DNA of 64,000 bases from Photobacterium marinum (GTDB taxonomy: Bacteria > Pseudomonadota > Gammaproteobacteria > Enterobacterales > Vibrionaceae): the NCBI RefSeq assembly GCF_000331515.1, contig NZ_AMZO01000016.1, forward strand, positions 62,001 to 126,000. The letters run 5' to 3'. Below, piece after piece: positions 46,519 to 55,686 of this stretch. A model generated the notes under the pieces. That model saw only the letters and a list, made by a program, of their open reading frames with translations. It did not search any database and was not told the DNA's origin. The position numbers and the translations under genes were made by a program. Position 1 is the first letter of the stretch. The number at the start of each line of letters is the position of its first letter.

Positions 46519-46545
46519 ACGCCACCTTTTTAGGTGGCGTTTTTG
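46519..46545 (-). terminator. Terminator after the BCCT transporter gene
   Basis: ACGCCACCT-TTT-AGGTGGCGT stem with T-runs both sides, immediately after the minus-strand transporter stop codon. Confidence 0.88.
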
Positions 46546-46560
46546 AATTAACGAGGAGAA

Positions 46561-48156
46561 TTAGTTGGTTACCGGCGTGCGGTAATACACCATTTCGGTT
46601 CTCATTCCCATCACTAAGCTCACGCACATGATCAGCAGGATGACACAGAATGGCAGGGCTGTTGAAATTGCTCCGGCCTGAAGTGCCTGGATTGCTTCCT
46701 GACCGCCGACCCAAAGGAGAACTGCTGCAATAGCACCTTCTACTGTAGCCCAGAAGATACGCTGCGGAACAGGTGCATCAACTTTACCGCCAGCAGTAAT
46801 ACTATCGATAACCAGCGATGCTGAGTCTGATGATGTGATGAAGAAAATCATTACCAGAGCGATAGAAATCACTGAAAGAACGGTGCTGAATGGAAGCGCT
46901 TCATAAACATTGAAAAGTGACAGCGTAATGTCATTCAGGCCATTGGTACCAAGTTCGCCCACTTTGTTGATGACCTGATCGATAGCAATACCACCGAATA
47001 CCGACATCCAAACCAGAGTCACCAGGGTAGGGATGAATACAACAGCACAAATGAATTCACGAACTGTACGGCCTTTAGATACGCGGGCAATAAACATACC
47101 TACACATGGCGACCATGAAATCCACCATGCCCAGTAGAATACGGTCCAGCCGTGCATCCATGCTTCGTCTTCACGACCGTGCGGGTTACTTAGCGGAATA
47201 ATATTTTCGATGTATCCCAGCAGAGCTGTCTGAATAGAGTCAAAGAAAACAGCAAAGCCAACCAGTGTCATGAATACCAAAAGGGCAAAAGCGACAAGCA
47301 AGTTAGTATTACTCAGTACTTTTACACCGCCATCAATACCACGCATGACCGAGATAACAGCCAGAGCCGTAACAAATACAATCACGCCCAGTTGCAGGCC
47401 GATACCGGATTCAAAACCGAATACATGAGTAATACCGCTTGAAGCCTGCTGTGCACCTAAGCCCAGTGACGTTGCAAGGCCAAACAGTGTTGCCAGTACG
47501 GTCAGAATATCGATGATATGACCAAACCAACCCCAGGTACGATCACCCAGAATAGGGTAGAAAATGGAACGCATTGACAGAGGCAGGCCTTTGTTAAATG
47601 CGAAGAAAGCCAGTGCCAGCGCAACTACGGCATACATAGACCATGGGTGAAGACCCCAGTGGAACATGGTTGCACCCAGTGCAAGCTTGGCCGCTTCTGG
47701 TGTATTCGCTTCAACACCCAGAGGTGTTTCATACCAACCGGTAAAGTAAGCAACCGGTTCAGCTACGCCCCAGAACATCAGGCCGATACCCATTCCAGCA
47801 GCAAAAAGCATGGCGAACCAGGAAAAGTTTGAGTGCTCTGGTTGGGCATCTGAACCACCAATACGGATTTTTCCGAATGGTGAAGCAATTAAAAACAAGC
47901 CGAAAAGTAAGAAGATATTGCCGGACCACATAATAAGTCCGTCGAAATTATTAATGATTTTCCATTTGATCCCGTCAAGTGCAGCTTTAGCTGTTGCTGG
48001 ATCGGCAGCCAGAATAGCTACGATGAAGAGTATTATGAGTCCGGCACTGATTCCAAAGACCGGGTTATGTACATCAAAACCCCATTTCTGAATATTGTCC
48101 TGTCCAACTGTATAGTCAGTATTTTCGATACTGTACTTATCAATAACGTTTGTCAT
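46561..48156 (-). CDS. BCCT-family betaine/carnitine/choline transporter
   Basis: The 531-residue protein has twelve predicted membrane helices and the BCCT signature, including GLMFWGVAEPV (aromatic substrate-box glycine motif), WGLHPWSMYA and FYWAWWISWSPCVGMF (the Trp-rich helix that lines the betaine pocket). BCCT transporters use sodium or proton gradients to import trimethylammonium solutes, often for osmoprotection. The C-terminal regulatory tail is short, so hyperosmotic activation like BetP is not assured. No neighbouring catabolic genes. Substrate likely glycine betaine, choline or carnitine. Confidence 0.93.
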   Translation of the reverse strand: MTNVIDKYSIENTDYTVGQDNIQKWGFDVHNPVFGISAGLIILFIVAILAADPATAKAALDGIKWKIINNFDGLIMWSGNIFLLFGLFLIASPFGKIRIGGSDAQPEHSNFSWFAMLFAAGMGIGLMFWGVAEPVAYFTGWYETPLGVEANTPEAAKLALGATMFHWGLHPWSMYAVVALALAFFAFNKGLPLSMRSIFYPILGDRTWGWFGHIIDILTVLATLFGLATSLGLGAQQASSGITHVFGFESGIGLQLGVIVFVTALAVISVMRGIDGGVKVLSNTNLLVAFALLVFMTLVGFAVFFDSIQTALLGYIENIIPLSNPHGREDEAWMHGWTVFYWAWWISWSPCVGMFIARVSKGRTVREFICAVVFIPTLVTLVWMSVFGGIAIDQVINKVGELGTNGLNDITLSLFNVYEALPFSTVLSVISIALVMIFFITSSDSASLVIDSITAGGKVDAPVPQRIFWATVEGAIAAVLLWVGGQEAIQALQAGAISTALPFCVILLIMCVSLVMGMRTEMVYYRTPVTN

Positions 48157-48503
48157 TGTCCCTCGCTTATTGATTTGTGCTCTAAACTAATTCTTCGGAT
48201 TTTTGCTCCTTTCCCTGAAGTAGAAAATCACAAAAGTTTAGTGCTCAAATGTATTTTGTGCGGAAAATAATAACAGGGATGATAGAAAATGACAATTTAT
48301 GTATAAAATGGGCTTTGAAAACATAATAAGTCATTGTTTTATAGTTGTGTGGCGCATATTTTTCTTTTTCTTGATGTGTTTAATTGCTTATGTTGGGTAT
48401 GGTCACCCCGCTCGATGGTTAGTTGTCTAAACATTTGTGTTTTTTTAGAGGTGAAAAGGTTGTGTCATGTTGTGACCTGGTGAAGTAAAAATGAGGGGGC
48501 ATT
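48157..48503. other. Intergenic region between BCCT and Na/Pi genes
   Basis: This 347-base AT-rich region is upstream of the minus-strand transporter gene and downstream of the phosphate transporter gene. It should hold the BCCT promoter. No repeat or reading frame of note. Confidence 0.4.
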
Positions 48504-50312
48504 CTAATGTACTTCAGGAGGAGCCACCTTTTTAGCTATGCGTTTAAGCAGGGTATAAATACGCTTAAAACTATCAAGGATAGTCATTTCCATCCGGATT
48601 GCTTCTATATGGTTTCTGCTCACTTTGGCCAGTTCCTGACTTTGAATATCCATGGCTTGTTTAATCAGGCTGGAGATGTCTTGCTTCATGTTAAGCACAT
48701 CGTTTGCCGCATTCTGATCATCATTTTTGACAGCCTGTATGGTCGCATTGATGGCTTCGATGAGCTTTTCACCCAGTTTTGAATTAAGGTGTCTCATTGT
48801 TTCACTGGGTTGTATGTTTTCATCCAGTGCGCGATAAGCAAGGTTGGTAAGGTCATACTCAATGACATCGCCGATGCTTTCAAATTCATCAGCTGTAATC
48901 ATCACTCGTTCGATATAAGCGCTTTCTTGTTCGGTAAGGGGTTGTTGTCTTATCGCCCCCAGATAACGTAATATTTCGCTTTCCAGAATGTCGACTTTGT
49001 CATCCATCTCTCTGACTTTCTCAAACTTCTTCCTGTCTCTACTCATCGAACCTAATCGAAATTCACTCAACATACGATGGACAATTTCCCCCATACGAGC
49101 AGCTTCCAGTTGAGCCCGCTGAAGTGCTAAAGATGGTGTTTCAATCAGTGATGGGTCAAGGTACTTAGGGCTTATGATTATTCTCTGAGTTTGTTTTTTA
49201 TGTGGGATAATCCATAAAACAAGTTTAGCCATGTAATTGGTAAAACTAATAAATATCAATGTGTTAATTACATTAAATAACGTATGGGCGTTAGCAATCT
49301 GACGAGGTGCTTCTGCTGCCAGCCGGGTAGTTCCTGTTAGTTCAGGGTAGGACGGTGAAATAGTAATAATCCAGTCGGAAAGTACTGAAACAAAAGGCAG
49401 CCAGATGATCACGCCACCGACATTAAAGAACAGATGTACACAGGCAGCTCGCAAGGCTTCGCGTGATTTGCCGATTGCAGCAAGTTGTGCGGTAAAGCAG
49501 GTGCCTATATTAGAACCAAAGGCCAGCAAAATTCCAGCTTCAAGACTGATCAGTCCCTGTCCGGCCATAGTGATGACAATGGCTGTTGTCGCTGAGGAAG
49601 ACTGGACTAATGCTGTGAATAAGGCACCAACTAATATAGCTAATAAAGGCTGCACCATTTTATTCATCAGTTCCAGGAAAGGCTCGAAGCTGCGAAGTGG
49701 GTGCATGGCTTCACCCATTAGTCCCATGCCGAAAAAGATCATACCCAAGCCCATCAGCATGCTGCCATAGTGTTGAAAACGTTCTGTTTTGGCTGTAAAC
49801 ATCAGCAGAAAGCCGATTGCAATTATCCAGAGGGCGGCTTCTTCTACTTTAAAAGCCACAATTTGTGCAGTGATGGTTGTGCCGACGTTAGCCCCCATGA
49901 TGATGCCGATTGACTGAGCCATTGTCATCATTCCGGCAGAGACAAAGCCAACGACCAATACAGTAGTAATAGATGACGACTGCACAACAGCAGTTACGAA
50001 TGCGCCGGTTAGTGCGCCGGTGAAGCGGTTACGGGTAAGTTTGGCCAGCAGGTCTTTCATTTGATCGCCGAGTGCTGATTTCAGCGCATCGGACATCTGA
50101 TCCATACCAAACAGGAACAAAGCAAGGCCACCAAACAAGCCCATAGCCATGTCAGCCCAATCGATGTCACCAGAAAGGGATTCGCTTGCAAATGCACTAA
50201 ATGAAGCCAATAAAAGAATAAGTAATCCCCAGATAAAAGGGGACGAAAAAGATAGCTTGTTTTTGGTTTTTATTAAACAGCGTCTGTTCAAGGCAAGCCC
50301 TCCGACTGGCAT
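48504..50312 (-). CDS. Na/phosphate cotransporter (NptA-like) with PhoU-type tail
   Basis: The 602-residue protein has two repeated QSSS motifs (VVQSSSITT ~110 and LVQSSSATT ~237), the hallmark of the Na/Pi symporter family, each in an inverted-repeat set of helices. The N-terminal ~50 residues include a hydrophobic segment and the FGGLALFLFGMDQM family motif. The C-terminal ~220 residues form a PhoU-like helical domain (ARMGEIVHRML...). It imports phosphate using the sodium gradient. Single gene. Confidence 0.93.
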   Translation of the reverse strand: MPVGGLALNRRCLIKTKNKLSFSSPFIWGLLILLLASFSAFASESLSGDIDWADMAMGLFGGLALFLFGMDQMSDALKSALGDQMKDLLAKLTRNRFTGALTGAFVTAVVQSSSITTVLVVGFVSAGMMTMAQSIGIIMGANVGTTITAQIVAFKVEEAALWIIAIGFLLMFTAKTERFQHYGSMLMGLGMIFFGMGLMGEAMHPLRSFEPFLELMNKMVQPLLAILVGALFTALVQSSSATTAIVITMAGQGLISLEAGILLAFGSNIGTCFTAQLAAIGKSREALRAACVHLFFNVGGVIIWLPFVSVLSDWIITISPSYPELTGTTRLAAEAPRQIANAHTLFNVINTLIFISFTNYMAKLVLWIIPHKKQTQRIIISPKYLDPSLIETPSLALQRAQLEAARMGEIVHRMLSEFRLGSMSRDRKKFEKVREMDDKVDILESEILRYLGAIRQQPLTEQESAYIERVMITADEFESIGDVIEYDLTNLAYRALDENIQPSETMRHLNSKLGEKLIEAINATIQAVKNDDQNAANDVLNMKQDISSLIKQAMDIQSQELAKVSRNHIEAIRMEMTILDSFKRIYTLLKRIAKKVAPPEVH

Positions 50313-50444
50313 CTTTTATTGGTTTCATTGTTTTGTAATATTTAGTCTAGAAACCAAGAGGAGGATTTGCCTGAAAGGGGTAAGAAATTGTGACTATGAA
50401 GTTAAAATAGCCACCTTCTTTTATTCGAACGATTAAAGCTAGTG

Positions 50445-50726
50445 TTATTTTTTCCTGAACTCTGCAAGCCCATCAATACCTGAGCGGGCAACAATCTTTG
50501 CTGTATCATCAAGAATGGGCTGATCGTCAGTATCTTCGTCGGAATTAAAGAAATAGAGAAGACCGTTGCCAAAAAGGGCAATGGCTGAAAATGCAGCAAC
50601 AATCATAGGGATGATGCCAAGTATATTCATATAGGAAAGGATCAACGCAACTATTAGCAACACGCTATTAAAAGTTATCCCTTTAAGTCTTTTCTTTTTT
50701 AGTTTTGTCATTGTATTTCTCATCAC
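50445..50726 (-). CDS. Small membrane protein of unknown function
   Basis: The 93-residue product has a basic start (TKLKKKRLKG), two hydrophobic helices (FNSVLLIVALILSYMNI and MIVAAFSAIALFGNGLLYF) and an acidic C-terminal tail of ~30 residues. An ATG at 50711 (TKLKKK... reading) is an alternative start 15 bases in. No family recognised. Confidence 0.6.
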   Translation of the reverse strand: MMRNTMTKLKKKRLKGITFNSVLLIVALILSYMNILGIIPMIVAAFSAIALFGNGLLYFFNSDEDTDDQPILDDTAKIVARSGIDGLAEFRKK

Positions 50727-50909
50727 AAAAGGTGAAATTTTTTATTAGTAATTGAAAAAGAGAATGAAAGTTACGGTGCCATAATTTACCTGTACAAAGG
50801 TTGAGAAAGGTCTTGTTTTCGAGGGTATGTGAAATGGTGTTTGAGGTGAGCGTTAGTAAAAAAGCCGCAGGCGGTATACACCTACGGCTGATTATTAGCT
50901 TCTTAACTG

Positions 50910-52406
50910 TCAGAACAGTCCCATTGGTTTAGTGCTGTAAGACGTCAGAATATTTTTGGTATGCCGGTATGAGTTCAGCATCATCATGTGTGTCTCACGG
51001 CCAATGCCTGATTTTTTATAACCACCAAATGAAGCGTGTGATGGATACATATGGTAGCAGTTCACCCATACACGACCGGCTTCGATACCGCGGGATAGTC
51101 TGTGAATTTGGTGAGCATTACGTGACCATACGCCAGAGCCTAATCCGTACATGGTATCGTTGGCAATAGCCAGTGCTTCTTCTTCATCTTTAAAGGTTGT
51201 GACTGCCAGAACTGGTCCAAAGATTTCCTCCTGGAAGATCCGCATTTTGTTGTCGCCTTTGAAGATCGTTGGCTTAATGTAGTTGCCGTTCGGATAGTTC
51301 GGGTTGTCATATTTTTCCCCGCCGATCAGACATTCTGCGCCTTCTTCTTTACCGATACGAATGTACTCCAGAATTGTTTCCATTTGAGCAACAGAGCACT
51401 GAGCACCCATCTTGGTTTCTGTATCCAGAGGGTTTTCTTGTGTAATAGCTTCAATACGTTCCAAAACACGTTTCATGAATGGTTCGTAGATTGACTCCTG
51501 AATCAGGGCGCGAGAAGGGCAGGTGCAGACTTCACCTGAGTTAAAGGCAAATAACACTAATCCTTCTACAGCTTTATCAAAGAACTCATCGTCAGCATCC
51601 AGGATGGATTCAGTAAAGATGTTCGGTGATTTACCACCCAACTCCAGAGTGGAAGGAATAATATTCTCTGCTGCATACTGCATGATTAGCTTGCCGACAG
51701 CAGTTTCACCGGTGAAGCCGACCTTCTTAATATCTGGGTGAGTTGAAAGGTATTTACCGATCTTACCGCCAGCACCATTGATGATGTTGACCACACCTTT
51801 CGGTAGTACATCCTGGATTGTTTCCATAAGCAGTAATACAGACATAGGTGTTGCACTGGCAGGTTTCAATACTACGCAGTTACCAGCGGCGATAGCAGGA
51901 GCAATTTTCCAGGCAGCCATTAGTAGTGGGAAGTTCCATGGAATGATTTGAGCTACAACACCCAAAGGTTCATAAATTTCTTGAGAAATTGTGTTTTCAT
52001 CAAGATCAGAAATCGAGCCGGATTCACTACGGATGACAGAAGCAAAGTAACGGAAATGGTCGATAACCAGTGGTACGTCAGCGTTTAGTGTTTCTCTGAC
52101 TGCTTTACCATTGTCCAGAGTTTCTGCAATTGCCAGATTTTCCAGATTGGCTTCAATAGCATCAGCAATTTTATTTAGCAGGGTACTTCTTTCAATGACG
52201 GAGGTGTGTTTGTATGACTCAAACGCTTTTTTCGCAGCGGCCACAGCCATATCAATATCGGCTTCATTAGAGCGTGGAATGCGGGTTAAATGCTCACCAT
52301 CAACTGGTGATATGTTATCAGAATACTCTCCGCTTAATGGGGCGACCCATTCTCCACCAATAAAGTTTTCGAATTGTTCTTTATATTGAGGTTTCGCGTA
52401 TATCAT
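50910..52406 (-). CDS. NAD-dependent aldehyde dehydrogenase (AldB/ExaC-like)
   Basis: The 498-residue protein is a class-1-type aldehyde dehydrogenase. The catalytic Cys lies in SGEVCTCPSRA (~300), the general-base Glu in TLELGGKSPNIF (~260), and cofactor motifs PWNFPLLMAAWK and GFTGETAVG are intact. The start at ATG 52406 has an AAGG ribosome site; upstream ATGs up to 52460 lack one. The cytoplasmic enzyme oxidises aldehydes to acids; the close match to the ENFIGGEWVAP opening suggests the AldB/ExaC branch for acetaldehyde or aromatic aldehydes. No adjacent alcohol dehydrogenase. Confidence 0.92.
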   Translation of the reverse strand: MIYAKPQYKEQFENFIGGEWVAPLSGEYSDNISPVDGEHLTRIPRSNEADIDMAVAAAKKAFESYKHTSVIERSTLLNKIADAIEANLENLAIAETLDNGKAVRETLNADVPLVIDHFRYFASVIRSESGSISDLDENTISQEIYEPLGVVAQIIPWNFPLLMAAWKIAPAIAAGNCVVLKPASATPMSVLLLMETIQDVLPKGVVNIINGAGGKIGKYLSTHPDIKKVGFTGETAVGKLIMQYAAENIIPSTLELGGKSPNIFTESILDADDEFFDKAVEGLVLFAFNSGEVCTCPSRALIQESIYEPFMKRVLERIEAITQENPLDTETKMGAQCSVAQMETILEYIRIGKEEGAECLIGGEKYDNPNYPNGNYIKPTIFKGDNKMRIFQEEIFGPVLAVTTFKDEEEALAIANDTMYGLGSGVWSRNAHQIHRLSRGIEAGRVWVNCYHMYPSHASFGGYKKSGIGRETHMMMLNSYRHTKNILTSYSTKPMGLF

Positions 52407-52460
52407 TTTTATTACCTTGTTGTTTTCGTTATTGATAAAAATGCTATTCATTGATAGCAA

Positions 52461-52775
52461 AGTATTACTTGTGGTTTTTATAATTAAAAGTGGAGATAAT
52501 GATATCTATATATAATTGAAATTCATTATCATCTACCTGATTACAGTATCTGATCTTTTTTAAGAAGGTCATGATCACAATCTCAAAATTGAAATTTTAT
52601 GTTTCAACTGTAAATTTTGAAGTGGGTTTTGTTTTTACATAGAACCGAGCTAATAAGTTAATTAACTATAGATGTTTTTGTTAGTTATTTTATGGACAGG
52701 TGATGACTGACTCTATGGTAATTTGATACATGCTCGTCAGAATCTATATTGATAAATAAGACAAGGAAGGTATTT
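52461..52775. other. Intergenic region with a possible iron box
   Basis: This 315-base AT-rich gap lies between divergent genes. A segment near 52516-52532 (TTGAAATTCATTATCAT) partly resembles a Fur box half-palindrome, but the match is incomplete. No coding frame. Confidence 0.35.
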
Positions 52776-53294
52776 ATGTCATCAGTACCTCAAAATAAAG
52801 CAGAATTAGAAACAGCAATACAGGTAGCATTTGAGAAGCTTTTGGCTGACTACCAGAGCATTCCAGCTGAAATGAGCAGGGTAAAAGGAGTTGAAGGTAA
52901 TATCAAAGGGACAGAAATCAGCATATGTGACACGCTTGCTTACTTGATTGGCTGGGGGCAACTGGTACTTAAGTGGCATGGTTTAAAGTCACAGGGTAAA
53001 ACTGTTGATTTCCCGGAAACAGGATTCAAATGGAATCAGCTTGGAGAGTTGGCAACCTCTTTTCATCAGCAATATAGTCAGTGGGGATATCATGATCTCC
53101 AAGAGGAGTTTGAGGCTGTTACACGTAAAGTACAGAAGCTTATAGCTGATACTAGTAATGAAGATTTATACGAAGTTAATTGGTATGAAAAATGGACGCT
53201 AGGTCGAATGATTCAGTTCAACACGTCTTCACCAATGAAAAATGTGAGGACCAAAGTAAGACGATTTAAACGCTCGTTTATACCGAAGCAATAA
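52776..53294 (+). CDS. ClbS/DfsB family four-helix bundle protein
   Basis: Starting at ATG 52776 after an AAGGAAGG ribosome site, the 172-residue protein has the DinB/DfsB-like pattern of the ClbS family (DUF1706). An N-terminal helix (NKAELETAIQVAFEKLLADY) is followed by the central ISICDTLAYLIGWGQLVLKW and a C-terminal W-x-L-x-R-M-I-x-F-N-T-x-S-P pattern. ClbS of E. coli protects against colibactin by hydrolysing it; most family members are of unknown role. Nothing in the neighbourhood suggests a genotoxin. Monocistronic. Confidence 0.85.
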   Translation: MSSVPQNKAELETAIQVAFEKLLADYQSIPAEMSRVKGVEGNIKGTEISICDTLAYLIGWGQLVLKWHGLKSQGKTVDFPETGFKWNQLGELATSFHQQYSQWGYHDLQEEFEAVTRKVQKLIADTSNEDLYEVNWYEKWTLGRMIQFNTSSPMKNVRTKVRRFKRSFIPKQ

Positions 53295-53568
53295 TTTTTT
53301 GTAGGTACTGAACGTTATTAAATATAAGTTCGCTAGTCACACTATTTATTTAATATATTCATATTATTTTGGCTGGATGAAAAATATTCAACACTCAATT
53401 TTTGTCTGTTATGGAAACCTCAATTTGTTCAGTTTTCCTGTTGTGAAGATTCTCTGCTTTTTTCATTTGGTAAAAACACCAAACATCATAATTTATCATC
53501 ATTGTGTCAATTTTAACTCATTCTGAGTTTTTTTATGAGTTGTTGAATTGGTGAATACGCGCAAAGTA

Positions 53569-53584
53569 CGTGACCTGGATCACG
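53569..53584. promoter_or_regulatory. CRP-like binding site
   Basis: CGTGACCTGGATCACG has the spacing of the CRP consensus (TGTGA-N6-TCACA) with GTGA-N6-TCAC perfectly symmetrical, and flanking A/T positions agree. It lies ~100 bases before the peptidase start, suggesting carbon-source control. Confidence 0.65.
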
Positions 53585-53595
53585 CATTTGCACAA

Positions 53596-53620
53596 ATGAG
53601 AATTGATTTCATTATCATTT
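53596..53620. promoter_or_regulatory. Fur-like box
   Basis: Two Fur half-sites, TGAGAAT (53597-53603) and ATTATCA (53611-53617), lie in opposite orientation 7 bases apart. A 19-base window in this region matches the classic Fur consensus at about 13 positions by eye. Position immediately upstream of the operon fits iron repression. Confidence 0.6.
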
Positions 53621-53670
53621 GAGTGCAGCATTGCCGACCTGTTAGTTTTCAGTATGTTGTGACGAAAAGT

Positions 53671-55674
53671 ATGAAGTGCGTGAATATGGTTTTGCTGGTC
53701 GTATCTACTGCGGTGGGAAGTATCCAAGCTTCGGCTGATTTCAATTGGCTTAGAGATGATACACGTAGCAGCCAGAAGGTGATGAACTATCTGCAAGAGA
53801 AAAACAAATCTGCAGATGATTATCTGGCTAACCTAAAACCGCTTCAACAAGAACTGCTTTCACATTGGCAGTCTCATGCTCCGACCAAAGCTGAGAACCC
53901 GTGGCGAATTATCGGTGACTTCGAGTTTAAACTTAACCATCGTGCCGGGGAGCGCGTACTCCTCAAGCGTCACAGAGCTTCCAAAGAAACTCAGATGTTA
54001 CTCAATATTGAACAGCGGGCGGCTGATCATGATTTCTATCAGTTGAGTGGCTGGGCTTTAAGTAATAACGGTCAGTTTTTGGCTGTTGCCGAGGATCTGA
54101 CCGGTGCTGAATTCTATCAAATAACCGTGATTGATTTAGTCAGCGGCCAAGAGACATTGCTGGCGCAGAATGCAGAAGCCACAGTTATCTGGAGTGCTGA
54201 TGATGAATCGGTGTTCACTATTGAAAAAGGTCTTCAGGATTCTCGTCCTTACAAGCTGACCGTGCGATGCATTTCTAAACCAGAATCTGAAGTGAATCTG
54301 TACCAAGAGTTACAGAAAGACTGGCTGGTATCTGCGTATGTAGCCAGTGATCGTCGTTATGCATTGATTCAGTCAAACAATGAATCATCTAGTGAACAGC
54401 GCGTCCTTAATCTTCAAACTGGTGAACTTTCAGCTCCGATTAAAAATCGCAAGCAGGGTGTGGAATATTACGCAGATATTGCTCAGGGCAAGTTGTTTAT
54501 CAATAGCAATGTTGAAGACCAGTTTGCTCTTTATCAGATCGCTCTGAATTCAAATAAAAATTGGAAAAAGATTTATACGCCAAAACCTAAGTCTGAGCTT
54601 AACAATTTTTACCTTTTTGAATCTGGTATAGCAGTGATCGAGCGTGCAGAAGGACAAAACTCACTGGTTATATTGCCATATCAGGAAGGTACGCCGAAGC
54701 GTGTTTCTCTGGCAAGTGATGGTAGTGTTGGTTGGATAAGTCGTGTTGGTGATTATGCCAGCAATATCATTCGCATTCGTACTATGTCGATGGTTCAACC
54801 GCCAAAGTGGGAAGAGTTTAATGTTACGACTCAACAGCGTACTTTACTAAGTCAGGATACCTACTCAAATTATCATGCCAGTGAGTATGAGACACAGCAG
54901 ATTCAGGTTAATTCCGGCGGTGTTCAGGTGCCGGTAACGCTTGCATATAAAAAATCAGAACTTAAAAACGACTCTCCAGTAATTTTGTACGGCTACGGCG
55001 CGTACGGTTTTACCATGAAGCCATACTTTATGCCGCAGATCACCTCTTTGCTGGATCAAGGGTTCATTTATGCCATTGCTCATGTACGCGGTGGTGGCTT
55101 CAACGGTGAAAAGTGGCATCAGGCTGGCCGAGGAATGAATAAGCAAATGGGTATTAGTGATTTTCTTGCTGCTACTCAGACGTTGAAGCATTTTCAACAA
55201 GGAAACCACCCGGTTTTGGCTATGGGATCGAGTGCTGGTGGAACTTTGGTGGCAGCTTCCATTAACCAGCAGCCAACCTGGTATGCAGGTGCCAGCTTAA
55301 ATGTTCCTTTTGTTGATGTTGTAAAAAGTATGTCTGACGAATCTTTACCGTTGACTGCTCAGCAATACAAAGAATGGGGTAATCCACATATTGATTCGCA
55401 GATAAAAACAATGCGGGCATATGATCCGGTGGTGAATGTTTCATCGCAACCTTATCCACCAATGATGGTACGAGTTGGATGGAATGATCGACGTGTCCCT
55501 TATTGGGAAGGGGCGAAATACCTGTCGAAGGTCGAGCAGTTAAGTTCAACAGATAAACCCTATCTGTTACTGACAGATTTCCAGAGTGGTCATGCAACTG
55601 ACAGAAGGAAGTCGTTAGAACAACAAGCAATGGATTACGCATTTCTTATTTCACAAGTAAAAAAGTCTGATTAA
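53671..55674 (+). CDS. Prolyl-oligopeptidase family (S9) peptidase, exported
   Basis: From ATG 53671 the product is 667 residues with a signal-like N-terminus (MVLLVVSTAVGSIQASA). The N-terminal two thirds form a beta-propeller-like region. The C-terminal alpha/beta hydrolase has the nucleophile MGSSAGG (~517-523), the Asp in VGWNDRRVPYWE and the His in SGHATD. The fold and the GGFNGEKWHQAGR segment resemble oligopeptidase-B/S9A enzymes, which cleave short peptides after basic residues or proline. It heads the Fur/CRP operon and is 12 bases from the receptor gene. It may trim peptides in the periplasm. Confidence 0.88.
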   Translation: MKCVNMVLLVVSTAVGSIQASADFNWLRDDTRSSQKVMNYLQEKNKSADDYLANLKPLQQELLSHWQSHAPTKAENPWRIIGDFEFKLNHRAGERVLLKRHRASKETQMLLNIEQRAADHDFYQLSGWALSNNGQFLAVAEDLTGAEFYQITVIDLVSGQETLLAQNAEATVIWSADDESVFTIEKGLQDSRPYKLTVRCISKPESEVNLYQELQKDWLVSAYVASDRRYALIQSNNESSSEQRVLNLQTGELSAPIKNRKQGVEYYADIAQGKLFINSNVEDQFALYQIALNSNKNWKKIYTPKPKSELNNFYLFESGIAVIERAEGQNSLVILPYQEGTPKRVSLASDGSVGWISRVGDYASNIIRIRTMSMVQPPKWEEFNVTTQQRTLLSQDTYSNYHASEYETQQIQVNSGGVQVPVTLAYKKSELKNDSPVILYGYGAYGFTMKPYFMPQITSLLDQGFIYAIAHVRGGGFNGEKWHQAGRGMNKQMGISDFLAATQTLKHFQQGNHPVLAMGSSAGGTLVAASINQQPTWYAGASLNVPFVDVVKSMSDESLPLTAQQYKEWGNPHIDSQIKTMRAYDPVVNVSSQPYPPMMVRVGWNDRRVPYWEGAKYLSKVEQLSSTDKPYLLLTDFQSGHATDRRKSLEQQAMDYAFLISQVKKSD

Positions 55675-55686
55675 TCGGAGTCGTTA

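Larger units (their letters stand above)
53295..53670. other. Regulatory region of the iron-regulated protease operon
   Basis: This 376-base region upstream of the S9 peptidase gene holds a CRP-like site (53569-53584) followed by a Fur-like box (53596-53620) just before the probable start of translation. No reading frame is convincing. Confidence 0.6.

Noticed and set aside
52516..52532. Fur box before the ClbS-like gene
   Set aside because: Only part of the consensus is matched and no iron-related function is evident; kept only as a note.
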